This document shows positions 1-6,060 of a stretch of 6,175 bases of DNA, in pieces. The notes below the pieces were generated by a model. It did not search any database and was not told the origin of the DNA. It saw nothing but the letters and a program-made list of their open reading frames with translations. Position numbers and translations under genes: made by a program. How positions within the stretch are numbered: position 1 is the first letter of the stretch; each line of letters starts with the position of its first letter. The stretch comes from Clostridium sp. (GTDB lineage Bacteria > Bacillota > Clostridia > Clostridiales > Clostridiaceae), in the NCBI GenBank assembly GCA_012511315.1, contig JAAZGI010000252.1, forward strand, positions 1-6,175. The letters are read 5' to 3'.

Positions 1-1319
1 CCAGACAGCGAAATAGTTTTGGAGGAGATCTTAAGGGGATCATCGAGAAAATTGATTATCTGGAAGATCTAGGAATTGATCTCATATATTTTACGCCAAT
101 TTTCAAATCATCATCCAATCATAAATACAATATATCAGATTATTATGCGGTAGATCCCCAATTTGGCACCTTGGAGGATGCCAAGAAACTGGTGCGAGTA
201 GCTCATAAGGCTGGTATTCGAGTATTCTTTGATGCTGTCTTTAATCATACGGGATCCGACTTTTTCGCCTTTCAGGATGTATTAGAAAAACAGGATCAGA
301 GTAAATATTATGATTGGTATCACATAGACAGCTTGCCCGTGAGCATTAAAAAACTTAACTACTATACCTTTGCCAATAAGATTTCAACCATGCCAAAGTT
401 AAGGACAGAAAATCCGGAAGTTAGAGACTATTTTTTTGAGGTGGGTCGCTATTGGATCCGTGAAATAGGGATTGATGGATGGCGTTTAGATGTTTGTGAC
501 GAAGTAGACCATGAGTTTTGGCATGGTTTTAGAAAAGCCTGTGAGGAAGAAAACCCGAAAGCGGCCTTAGTAGGAGAAATCATGCATGAATCCAGCGCTT
601 TTTTAAAAGGTAAAGAACTGGATTCGATTATGAATTACCCTTTCCTACATGCCATGATTGATTTTTTTGCTGTGCGAACTAGTAATGCTCATCATTTTAT
701 GGATATTTTAGCTCGAAACCGAATCATCTATATGGATCAAATGACACGACAAATGTGGAATCTTTTAGGTAGCCATGACATAAGCCGCTTCTTAACCTTT
801 GCCAAAGGCGAGAAGAAACGTTTGAAACTAGCTTCAGCCTTTCAGTTTCTCTATATTGGGACACCCTATATCTATTATGGCGATGAAGTGGGACTTGATG
901 GTGGCCATGACCCCCTCTGTCGTCGCTGTATGGAGTGGGACGAGACTAAGCAGGATACTAGCCTGCTGAGTCACTACAAGGGTCTAATCAAGCTCAGGAA
1001 GTCTTCGGCAGCCTTTAGCCGGGGAGATTTTAAAGAAGTATTACGAGATGAAGCCTGTATTGGCTTTGTCCGAAAAGGGGAAGAGGAAGAATTTTTATGT
1101 TTTTTCAATAATTCAGACCAAGACCAAACCTTTTCTTTAAAAGGTGTTCAATTATCTCATTGGAACATAAAAGAGGTAACTCCAAGTCTTGTATCAAATG
1201 AAAGAGAAGGATCAAACGAAACCCTAGCAAGTTATCCTGAGGAGTTGATTGATCTAAGGGAATGTGCTGAACTGAACCTAGAAGCCATGTCTTATCGCGT
1301 ATTTAAAGTCGAGGTGTAG
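1..1319 (+). CDS. Neopullulanase/cyclomaltodextrinase-type alpha-glycosidase (GH13_20-like), 5'-truncated by the window edge
   Basis: This enzyme likely hydrolyses alpha-1,4 (and some alpha-1,6) bonds in cyclodextrins, maltodextrins or pullulan. The open frame runs from base 3 to the TAG at 1317-1319, giving 438 visible residues. A TTG at 171 is only an internal codon, because conserved GH13 sequence continues upstream of it (GGDLKG at residues 7-12, then SSSNHKYN). Visible landmarks: region I DAVFNH (77-82); MPKL (130-133), the signature of the neopullulanase subfamily; region II with the nucleophile Asp163 (codon 489-491); region III GE with the acid/base Glu192 (576-578); region IV SHD with Asp259 (777-779); CRRCMEWDE (from about 306); and a C-terminal beta domain. 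Family members are usually about 580 residues with an N-terminal CBM34-like domain, so about 140 residues are probably missing on the left. Family members are usually cytoplasmic; the N-terminus is not visible here. The residue two after the acid/base is Met rather than the Trp of several characterised members. The stop lies one base before the next GH13 gene, indicating co-transcription. Confidence 0.93.
   Translation, partial: RQRNSFGGDLKGIIEKIDYLEDLGIDLIYFTPIFKSSSNHKYNISDYYAVDPQFGTLEDAKKLVRVAHKAGIRVFFDAVFNHTGSDFFAFQDVLEKQDQSKYYDWYHIDSLPVSIKKLNYYTFANKISTMPKLRTENPEVRDYFFEVGRYWIREIGIDGWRLDVCDEVDHEFWHGFRKACEEENPKAALVGEIMHESSAFLKGKELDSIMNYPFLHAMIDFFAVRTSNAHHFMDILARNRIIYMDQMTRQMWNLLGSHDISRFLTFAKGEKKRLKLASAFQFLYIGTPYIYYGDEVGLDGGHDPLCRRCMEWDETKQDTSLLSHYKGLIKLRKSSAAFSRGDFKEVLRDEACIGFVRKGEEEEFLCFFNNSDQDQTFSLKGVQLSHWNIKEVTPSLVSNEREGSNETLASYPEELIDLRECAELNLEAMSYRVFKVEV
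1311..1316 (+). promoter_or_regulatory. Ribosome binding site of the lipoprotein amylase, inside the preceding gene
   Basis: GAGGTG ends four bases before the ATG at 1321 and overlaps the last codons of the upstream gene, whose TAG stop is at 1317-1319. The start and stop are separated by one base, so translation of the second gene is probably coupled to termination of the first. This site and the lipoprotein signal peptide immediately after it fix the start at 1321. Confidence 0.6.
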
Positions 1320-1320
1320 T

Positions 1321-3198
1321 ATGAAACGGATCCTAGCACTTTTTATTTCAGCTGTTCTTTTAACAGCTTGTTCAACAACTCCCATTGGATTAGAAGGAAC
1401 AAAGCCGGTGAGACAGACCGATGCCCTAGGCGACAGCAGACCAGTACCGGTTGAAACCACAATAAGTTTAAGTGATCATCCTGTCGAGCTACCAAAGGGA
1501 GCGAAAACATCAACTGAAGATCAATTTAATTGGCGCAATGCTACGGTTTACTACGCGATGACTGATCGTTTTTATAATGGAAATCCAGACAATGATGAGA
1601 GTTATGGCCGGAAAAAAATTGATGCTAAAGGATTAAATCATGGGACTTTCCAAGGTGGAGACTTTAAGGGACTAACCGATAAAATCTCAGAAGGTTACTT
1701 TACGGATCTAGGAGTTAATGCCATTTGGCTGAGTGCCCCCTACGAACAAGTCCATGGCTTTGTCGGCGGCGGCGATGGCGAATTTGCTCACTATGCATTC
1801 CATGGCTATTATGCCTTGGATTGGACCATGGTTGACCGAAACTTTGGAACGAAAGAAGAATTTGCCCAGCTGGTTGATACAGCTCATGCTCATGGGATTC
1901 GTATCATTCTTGACGTTGTATTAAACCACACCGGTTATAACACACTGAAAGATATGGCGACCTATGAGTTTGGTAGCTTTAAAAATGGTGAGATTGATGG
2001 TAACTGGGAGCCAAAGGGTGAAGAACGTTACGATGCTTATCATGAACTCATCAACTACGAAGATGAAACTGCTTGGCAAAAGTGGTGGGGAACCGATTGG
2101 GTGAGAGCCGGACTACCTGGCTATGACCGTGGCGGTGGGGATGATTACACTATGATCCTGGCCGGTTTACCGGATATTATGACGGAGAAATCAGACTCAG
2201 TGGACTTACCACCCGTTTTAGTTACAAAATGGGCCCAGGAAAGAGGGGATGAATTCCTAGCCTGGCGTTTAAACCAAGCGAAGGATTTACGCCAAACCAT
2301 GGACCTGTCTCCCGCTGGCTATATCAGTGCCTGGTTGACGGCTTGGGTTCGCGAGTTTGGAATTGACGGGTTTCGCATCGACACGGCCAAACATGTTGAA
2401 TTGGAGGTTTGGGATCAACTAAAAAATCAAGCTAGTGAGGCTTTAATTCAGTGGAGAAGTGAAAATCCGGATGCACCAGGGGCTGATTTTGAAGATGACT
2501 TTTTTATGGTGGGAGAAGTTTGGGGACAGGGTCTAGAAAAAACCGAGTACCATGAGCATGGTTTTGATGCTTTGATTAACTTTTCATTTCAAGGTGAGAG
2601 TTTTGAAGGGCCTGCCTATCGCAAGGATACAATGCCGGCAGTTTTTCAGCGCTATGCTGATACGCTAAATGACCAAGCGATTAATGTGTTAACCTACATA
2701 TCCAGCCATGATACCAAGCTATTTCCCCGTAAAAAACTAAAAGACGGGCTGACGTATCAGTTACTCCTACCCGGTGCTTTAGAGGTGTTCTACGGCGACG
2801 AGACAGCAAGACTCTATGTTAGTACGGGCAGAGATCTGACCATGGGAACACGGAGTTTTATGAATTGGGATGATATAGACTTGGAAGTGTTTGAACATTT
2901 TAAAAAGCTTGGAACTTTCCGCGCTCGAAATTTGGCGGTGGGCGCAGGCGTTCATACTGAAATCAGTCAAGATCCTTTTATTTTCAAAAGAGATTATAAC
3001 AAGGGAAATGAATCTAACACCGTCTTGATAGCCATGAATCAAAGCAAGGAGACCTCACTAGATGTTTCAATGGCCTTTAGTGATGGCGACCTTTTGCGGG
3101 ATGCTTATACGATGACGGCTTACAAAGTGGAGGCAGGAAAAATCCGACTTGAGCCTCATGAGTCCGGCTTAGTTTTACTGGAGAGGTTGATTCCATAA
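1321..3198 (+). CDS. Lipoprotein alpha-amylase, MalS-like (GH13_19-like)
   Basis: A 625-residue endo-acting alpha-amylase, predicted to be anchored on the outer face of the membrane and to cut starch or maltodextrins outside the cell. Residues 1-17 form a lipoprotein signal peptide (KR, hydrophobic core, lipobox LTAC with Cys17), followed by a polar linker to about residue 68. The GH13 barrel runs from about 70 to 515: GGDFKG (112-117), region I DVVLNH (198-203), region V LPDI (283-286), region II GFRIDTAKH with the nucleophile Asp354 and the Lys357-His358 pair typical of alpha-amylases, region III GEVW with acid/base Glu399, and region IV SSHD with Asp464. A C-terminal beta domain follows. 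All catalytic residues are present. From memory of the family, the closest match is E. coli periplasmic MalS: shared features include the HGF-VGGG and YAFHGYY segments in the first half and the spacing between LPDI and region II. MalS is about 676 residues, so this is slightly short. It is the second gene of a pair and is followed by a strong terminator. Confidence 0.94.
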   Translation: MKRILALFISAVLLTACSTTPIGLEGTKPVRQTDALGDSRPVPVETTISLSDHPVELPKGAKTSTEDQFNWRNATVYYAMTDRFYNGNPDNDESYGRKKIDAKGLNHGTFQGGDFKGLTDKISEGYFTDLGVNAIWLSAPYEQVHGFVGGGDGEFAHYAFHGYYALDWTMVDRNFGTKEEFAQLVDTAHAHGIRIILDVVLNHTGYNTLKDMATYEFGSFKNGEIDGNWEPKGEERYDAYHELINYEDETAWQKWWGTDWVRAGLPGYDRGGGDDYTMILAGLPDIMTEKSDSVDLPPVLVTKWAQERGDEFLAWRLNQAKDLRQTMDLSPAGYISAWLTAWVREFGIDGFRIDTAKHVELEVWDQLKNQASEALIQWRSENPDAPGADFEDDFFMVGEVWGQGLEKTEYHEHGFDALINFSFQGESFEGPAYRKDTMPAVFQRYADTLNDQAINVLTYISSHDTKLFPRKKLKDGLTYQLLLPGALEVFYGDETARLYVSTGRDLTMGTRSFMNWDDIDLEVFEHFKKLGTFRARNLAVGAGVHTEISQDPFIFKRDYNKGNESNTVLIAMNQSKETSLDVSMAFSDGDLLRDAYTMTAYKVEAGKIRLEPHESGLVLLERLIP

Positions 3199-3342
3199 AA
3201 GCGGTGAATAAAAATCAAACGAAGAATCTAGAAGTCAAAGGTCAGCGAGAATAAAAATACAAACAATCGTTACCCTCGTGCTCCCAGTTAAAGATAAAAT
3301 TCAATGTAAGAATTAAGTAAAAAAGACACTTGAACAAAATTC

Positions 3343-3392
3343 AAAAAAAGGCTAGGCGCAAGATTATTAAAACCTTGCGCCTAGTCTTTTTT
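3343..3392. terminator. Bidirectional Rho-independent terminator between convergent genes
   Basis: A perfect 11-bp GC-rich stem (CTAGGCGCAAG at 3352-3362 pairs with CTTGCGCCTAG at 3374-3384) encloses an 11-base loop. The 5' side carries seven A (3343-3349) and the 3' side six T (3387-3392), so either strand gives a hairpin followed by a U tract. It lies between the stop of the amylase at 3198 (+) and the stop of the membrane-protein gene at 3405 (-), and probably ends both transcripts. Confidence 0.92.
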
Positions 3393-3404
3393 AGGGAATC
3401 TTGT

Positions 3405-4553
3405 CTATACCATAGGACGGTTCGTTTTTTTAACAAAATCCGATTTGAGCCGTATTTCTGACCATTCCCTTACAAATTCGCCTAGTAAATACTCACGAAC
3501 AATAAGGATAACTTTGGTGTCATCCCCTGGATAAGCAATCAATTTACGCTTCAATACCCGATCTTTCTTGATATCCACCGGCTCTGTTTTTTTAGGATGA
3601 ACTGGAGTAACCGGTTTTGTTTTTTTAGGCTGAACAGGAGTAGCCGGTTCTTGGGTGGATTTCTCAGAAGGAATAGGAGCTGTTTGGGTAGTTGCTTTAG
3701 TTTCCAGGGCTTTAGTAGGTTCCACGGCAATCACTTTTGGAGCAACTGGTGTTTTTGCCTCGGCTTGCTTTTCTTTTGCCACAGGAGGCTGAAGCATTTC
3801 CTTAGGAACGACAAGTTCTTCCCTTGGAGCACGATCACTGTCAGGACTAGCTGGCTTTGTCTGAACTGGCAATACTGTTGTAGCTTCTGAAAAATCTTTT
3901 TCGTCTTCAATGGCTTGTGTCGAGGTAGCGGGGGTTACTGGTGTAACTGCTGCAGTTTTTTCTTCGCGATCAAACACCTTGAGCTGGAACTCATTTTCTT
4001 CCTCATCTTCATATTGGTCTATCAAGGAAGCCTTAGTTGCTTTACCTAGAATTACAATGCCGACAAGGGCTGTAATAGCCGATAGGGCAGAAATTCCTGC
4101 AATAAATAAATTTTCTGGTCCGGCCTGCAAATTGCTAGCAACGGTAGGGTCCTGAGGATAAAGATTTCCAATGATGCCAATTCCCAAAAGAACACCTATG
4201 ATTCCAAGGATAACAATAAACCAATAAAGACCTGTGCCCGTCTTGCCATCTTTTAAATCTTGTTTTTTTAACAAAAGAAACAAAAATATAATAATGGGCA
4301 TGAGGACAGAAAGAACAAGGATTCCCAAAGTAACATAGGGCTCACGGAAGCCCGTATCTATTCCTGGCAACATAAAATCACCAACACCTAAAAGGTTCCT
4401 TGGCTCAATTACATTATCGAAAGAATCCATAATAAAGCGCACAAGGCGAATTCCTCCTGGAATGGCTGAGATTAATGCAAATAGAGCGAGCATCCAATTC
4501 ACTTTATTTGCGCTGTTCAAATAATCAACTTTTGTCTTAAAATTTTCTTTCAT
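3405..4553 (-). CDS. Unrecognised four-helix membrane protein with a long Pro/Thr/Lys-rich tail
   Basis: I do not recognise this 382-residue family. The ATG at 4551-4553 is preceded on the minus strand by AGGAGG with seven bases of spacing, a strong start. Four hydrophobic segments are visible at about 19-38, 73-95, 108-130 and 148-170. Positive charge lies in the N-terminus and in the loop between segments 2 and 3 (KKQDLKDGK), which by the positive-inside rule puts both ends in the cytoplasm. After an acidic stretch (180-188) comes a low-complexity linker (about 200-328) rich in Pro, Thr, Lys, Ala and Glu, containing two tandem 11-residue units (305-315 and 316-326). A short basic, probably folded domain ends the protein (about 330-382), with strand-like KVILIVREYLL. 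The coding strand holds four A7 tracts. The gene appears monocistronic. A TATGAT at 4584-4589 (-) is a possible -10 but has no convincing -35. A role in envelope scaffolding or in recruiting a cytoplasmic partner is speculation. Confidence 0.85.
   Translation of the reverse strand: MKENFKTKVDYLNSANKVNWMLALFALISAIPGGIRLVRFIMDSFDNVIEPRNLLGVGDFMLPGIDTGFREPYVTLGILVLSVLMPIIIFLFLLLKKQDLKDGKTGTGLYWFIVILGIIGVLLGIGIIGNLYPQDPTVASNLQAGPENLFIAGISALSAITALVGIVILGKATKASLIDQYEDEEENEFQLKVFDREEKTAAVTPVTPATSTQAIEDEKDFSEATTVLPVQTKPASPDSDRAPREELVVPKEMLQPPVAKEKQAEAKTPVAPKVIAVEPTKALETKATTQTAPIPSEKSTQEPATPVQPKKTKPVTPVHPKKTEPVDIKKDRVLKRKLIAYPGDDTKVILIVREYLLGEFVREWSEIRLKSDFVKKTNRPMV
3578..3643 (-). repeat. Two tandem 33-bp in-frame repeats in the membrane-protein tail
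   Basis: The units at 3578-3610 and 3611-3643 match at most positions, including a shared T7 tract (+ strand) and a CCGG at the left edge. A partial third copy starts at 3644 (CCGGTTCTT). Each unit encodes 11 residues of the form T-P-V-x-P-K-K-T-x-P-V. The unit length is a multiple of three, so gain or loss of a copy would keep the frame and change only the linker length. Confidence 0.8.
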
Positions 4554-4684
4554 TCTTTATCCTCCTAAAGTAACTCTAACCCAATCATACCTTATTTTTA
4601 TTAACTGGATTTGAAGAAAAGACAGTTCGTATAAAGTTATTAATACTATCCTAACCCGAAATTACAAAAAGTGAAACTAAAACC

Positions 4685-4713
4685 TTGAAAATCATTTGAA
4701 AGCATGTTATTAT
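4685..4713 (+). promoter_or_regulatory. Promoter of the tRNA-Arg gene
   Basis: TTGAAA (-35, 4685-4690), a 17-base spacer and TATTAT (-10, 4708-4713) preceded by TG at 4705-4706 (extended -10). Each hexamer differs from the sigma-A consensus at one position. The predicted start, near 4720, leaves only a few bases of leader before the tRNA at 4727. Confidence 0.75.
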
Positions 4714-4726
4714 AAATAAGTTCCAT

Positions 4727-4803
4727 GCAGCCGTAGCTCAGCTGGATAGAGTACTTGGCTACGAACCAAGGGGCCACGAGTTCGAATCTTGTCGGCTGCA
4801 CCA
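4727..4803 (+). tRNA. tRNA-Arg(ACG)
   Basis: A complete cloverleaf can be drawn. The acceptor stem is GCAGCCG (4727-4733) with CGGCTGC (4793-4799), discriminator A4800 and encoded CCA 4801-4803. The D stem is GCTC (4736-4739) with GAGT (4749-4752), including one G-U pair. The anticodon stem is CTTGG (4754-4758) with CCAAG (4766-4770) around loop CTACGAA, giving anticodon ACG at 4761-4763. The T arm is ACGAG, loop TTCGAAT, CTTGT (4776-4792). By analogy with bacterial ACG tRNAs, A34 should be deaminated to inosine by TadA, so that it reads CGU, CGC and CGA. It stands alone, with its own promoter and terminator. Confidence 0.97.
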
Positions 4804-4808
4804 AACAT

Positions 4809-4841
4809 AAAATGCTCTCGGTATGACCGGGAGCATTTTTT
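4809..4841 (+). terminator. Rho-independent terminator of the tRNA-Arg transcript
   Basis: An inverted repeat, AATGCTCTCGGT (4811-4822) against ACCGGGAGCATT (4826-4837), closes on a three-base ATG loop with one G-U pair at 4818/4830. A T run continues to 4841. It begins only a few bases after the CCA end of the tRNA, as expected for a single-gene tRNA transcript. Confidence 0.88.
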
Positions 4842-4893
4842 AAACTATTAGAGACAAGAAAAAGACATATTTAACAATAAACAGTTTTACAAC

Positions 4894-4947
4894 ATCAATA
4901 AAAGAAGGACAAGGTCATTGAATGGACCTTGTCCTTCTTTTATTGAT
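4894..4947. terminator. Perfect 23-bp inverted repeat, probable bidirectional terminator
   Basis: Bases 4894-4916 pair with 4925-4947 without mismatch around an eight-base loop (4917-4924). The inner part is GC-containing (AAGGACAAGGTC) and the outer part is A-rich on the 5' side and T-rich on the 3' side (TTCTTTTATT), so either strand reads as a stem running into a U-rich arm. It lies 60 bases past the stop of the minus-strand lipoprotein gene, which it most likely terminates, and it also backs up the tRNA terminator from the other side. The stem is unusually long and perfect for a simple terminator. Confidence 0.75.
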
Positions 4948-5007
4948 TATTTATGCCGTTCGTTGTTTTTATGGGGATGACTATTTTTGGTTTTTACTGT
5001 TTTGTTC

Positions 5008-5643
5008 TTATTTTTTTACACTGCGATCTCGAGCATTAACAGCTAGGTCTAAATCAGGATTGTCTAGATCAAATTCATACCAAATCGTGTCTGTGCCAAA
5101 GAAGTCATAGTTCAATTCCCAATCCTTAACAATGGTATCAGAGCTAGTTTCAGCCTCTGCAATGTCTAAGGCATCTTTTAAACTGATGATGGAGGAGAGG
5201 TCAATCACTTTATCGTCATCATCATCATTGGCTTCTTCACGGCCTACAACGGTCCCGTCTACAGCATTAACTCGTAAAAAGAGCTCCTTTGCGCCATCAA
5301 TGCCTGAAATCTTGTAGAACCAAGAAATATCTGCAAAGTCGAGTTCAATGGATGTGATCCCAGCGGTTGGAAATTCTGATTTCCACAACTGAAGAAGCAT
5401 ATCGATATCGAAAGTAACAAAGTCATCATAGCTAGCAAAGGTTAAATCACTTCTATTAAAGTGAGGAGTTTCAGTGCCGCTAGTGTTATTCGCTGTGGTT
5501 GTTGAGGCTTGAGTAACGGTTGGTGTTGTGGTGGTGTTTGAAGAACTAGTGCCAGGAGTAGTGCTCCCGGTGGGTGTGGTCGTTTGACAAGCGGTGAGGA
5601 CCAAAGAAATTCCCAAGAGAGACGCAATGATATATTTACTCAT
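5008..5643 (-). CDS. PepSY-like lipoprotein with Thr/Ser-rich linker
   Basis: A 211-residue predicted membrane-anchored lipoprotein facing outward. The ATG at 5641-5643 is preceded on the minus strand by AAGGAGGA about eight bases away. Residues 1-19 are a lipoprotein signal peptide with lipobox LTAC (Cys19). Residues 20-60 are a Thr/Ser/Pro/Asn spacer typical of surface-anchored proteins. The rest looks like two PepSY-type units. The first is at about 72-138: beta-strand pattern ITSIELDF, WFYKI, LFLRVNAVDGTVV. The second is at about 152-211: helix SLKDALDIAEAE, then WELNYDF, IWYEFDL, LAVNARDRSV. Five consecutive Asp (140-144) sit between them. PepSY domains occur in protease propeptides and in small secreted Bacillota proteins, and are thought to inhibit proteases or bind peptides. 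The assignment here rests on the pattern only, and the partner is unknown. It is transcribed alone, divergently from the XRE gene and with about 420 bases between the two starts. Confidence 0.85.
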   Translation of the reverse strand: MSKYIIASLLGISLVLTACQTTTPTGSTTPGTSSSNTTTTPTVTQASTTTANNTSGTETPHFNRSDLTFASYDDFVTFDIDMLLQLWKSEFPTAGITSIELDFADISWFYKISGIDGAKELFLRVNAVDGTVVGREEANDDDDDKVIDLSSIISLKDALDIAEAETSSDTIVKDWELNYDFFGTDTIWYEFDLDNPDLDLAVNARDRSVKK

Positions 5644-5676
5644 GTTGACTTCCTCCTTTTGGGTTTTGATGGTTGG

Positions 5677-5685
5677 ATTATCACA
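5677..5685 (-). promoter_or_regulatory. Candidate extended -10 promoter of the PepSY lipoprotein gene
   Basis: On the minus strand this reads TGTGATAAT: a TG extension plus GATAAT, one mismatch from TATAAT. It would start transcription near 5670, about 27 bases before the ATG and just upstream of the Shine-Dalgarno sequence at 5651-5658. No good -35 hexamer is seen at the usual distance, so the call is tentative. Confidence 0.4.
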
Positions 5686-6024
5686 ATCAGTTTTGCATAA
5701 GCTATCGTCTTAAAAAGTGAAATTATGTTGGCTTTGAAGTAGCGTAGCATAGAGCAAGAGTATTTATTTTAATGAGTTCAATATTTAACATAGTGTTAGT
5801 GGCTTATTCAAAATCGACTTAAAAAATATTTTTTTCAAGGTGCATTTTTTAAGATCCTTTTTAAGGTTTGTAGGAGTCAAAACTTCGCAAAGATCAGGTG
5901 TATTTCGAAGAAATCACAAACCAATTCTCACCGCTTTAAAAGTCTTAAAAATGCTTGATGATTGAAGTGCAACCAACAGTTGCGAAGATTCAAGTTCTAA
6001 GTGATAGTTTAGCAACTGGGGAAT
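5686..6024. other. AT-rich non-coding stretch between divergent genes
   Basis: No open frame with a start, ribosome binding site or recognisable protein pattern is seen on either strand. It contains A/T runs at 5819-5862 and several short inverted repeats: GGTTTGT (5865-5871) with ACAAACC (5916-5922), CTTCG (5883-5887) with CGAAG (5906-5910), and CTTCGCAA (5883-5890) with TTGCGAAG (5980-5987). These could be operator sites or an RNA fold, or could arise by chance in AT-rich DNA. Confidence 0.5.
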
Positions 6025-6033
6025 TGTTATAAT
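6025..6033 (+). promoter_or_regulatory. Extended -10 promoter of the XRE regulator gene
   Basis: TG at 6025-6026, one base, then a perfect TATAAT at 6028-6033. The hexamer 17 bases upstream (TAGTTT, 6005-6010) is a poor -35, which an extended -10 can tolerate. Transcription would begin near 6040, leaving a leader of about 20 bases that holds the ribosome binding site (AAGGAG at 6045-6050, or GAGGTG at 6050-6055). Confidence 0.7.
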
Positions 6034-6060
6034 AAAAGCAAGACAAGGAGAGGTGAATCT

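Noticed and set aside
171..1319. A glycosidase gene starting at the TTG codon at 171
   Set aside because: The same frame is open back to base 3 and encodes conserved GH13 barrel sequence, so the TTG is internal and the real start is outside the window.
1278..3042. Open frames antisense or out of frame to the amylase gene (1278-1460, 1708-1893, 1733-1924, 2779-3042)
   Set aside because: They overlap a gene with full catalytic motifs and have no recognisable protein features of their own.
3597..4155. Plus-strand open frames at 3597-3890 and 3910-4155
   Set aside because: They are antisense to the membrane-protein gene, have no ribosome binding site, and show the low-complexity composition expected from reading a repeat-rich gene backwards.
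4584..4615. Promoter for the membrane-protein gene (TATGAT at 4584-4589, minus strand)
   Set aside because: The -10 is plausible but the nearest -35-like hexamer (TTCAAA) is 20 bases away, too far for a confident call.
4781..4803. tRNA 3' end as an attachment site for an integrated element
   Set aside because: No duplicate of the tRNA 3' end and no integrase or phage-like gene is visible in the window.
4922..5110. Small hydrophobic plus-strand protein at 4922-5110
   Set aside because: It starts inside the inverted repeat arm, has no Shine-Dalgarno sequence and overlaps the end of the minus-strand lipoprotein gene.
5132..5627. Frames at 5132-5317 (+) and 5442-5627 (-)
   Set aside because: Both lie inside the PepSY lipoprotein gene in other frames; their Ser-rich or Pro-rich make-up reflects that gene's repeats.
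5818..5866. Terminator-like hairpin from CTTAAAAAAT (5818-5827) and ATTTTTTAAG (5844-5853)
   Set aside because: The stem is almost all A-T, has a 16-base loop, and no gene ends nearby. It is most likely a chance palindrome in AT-rich DNA.
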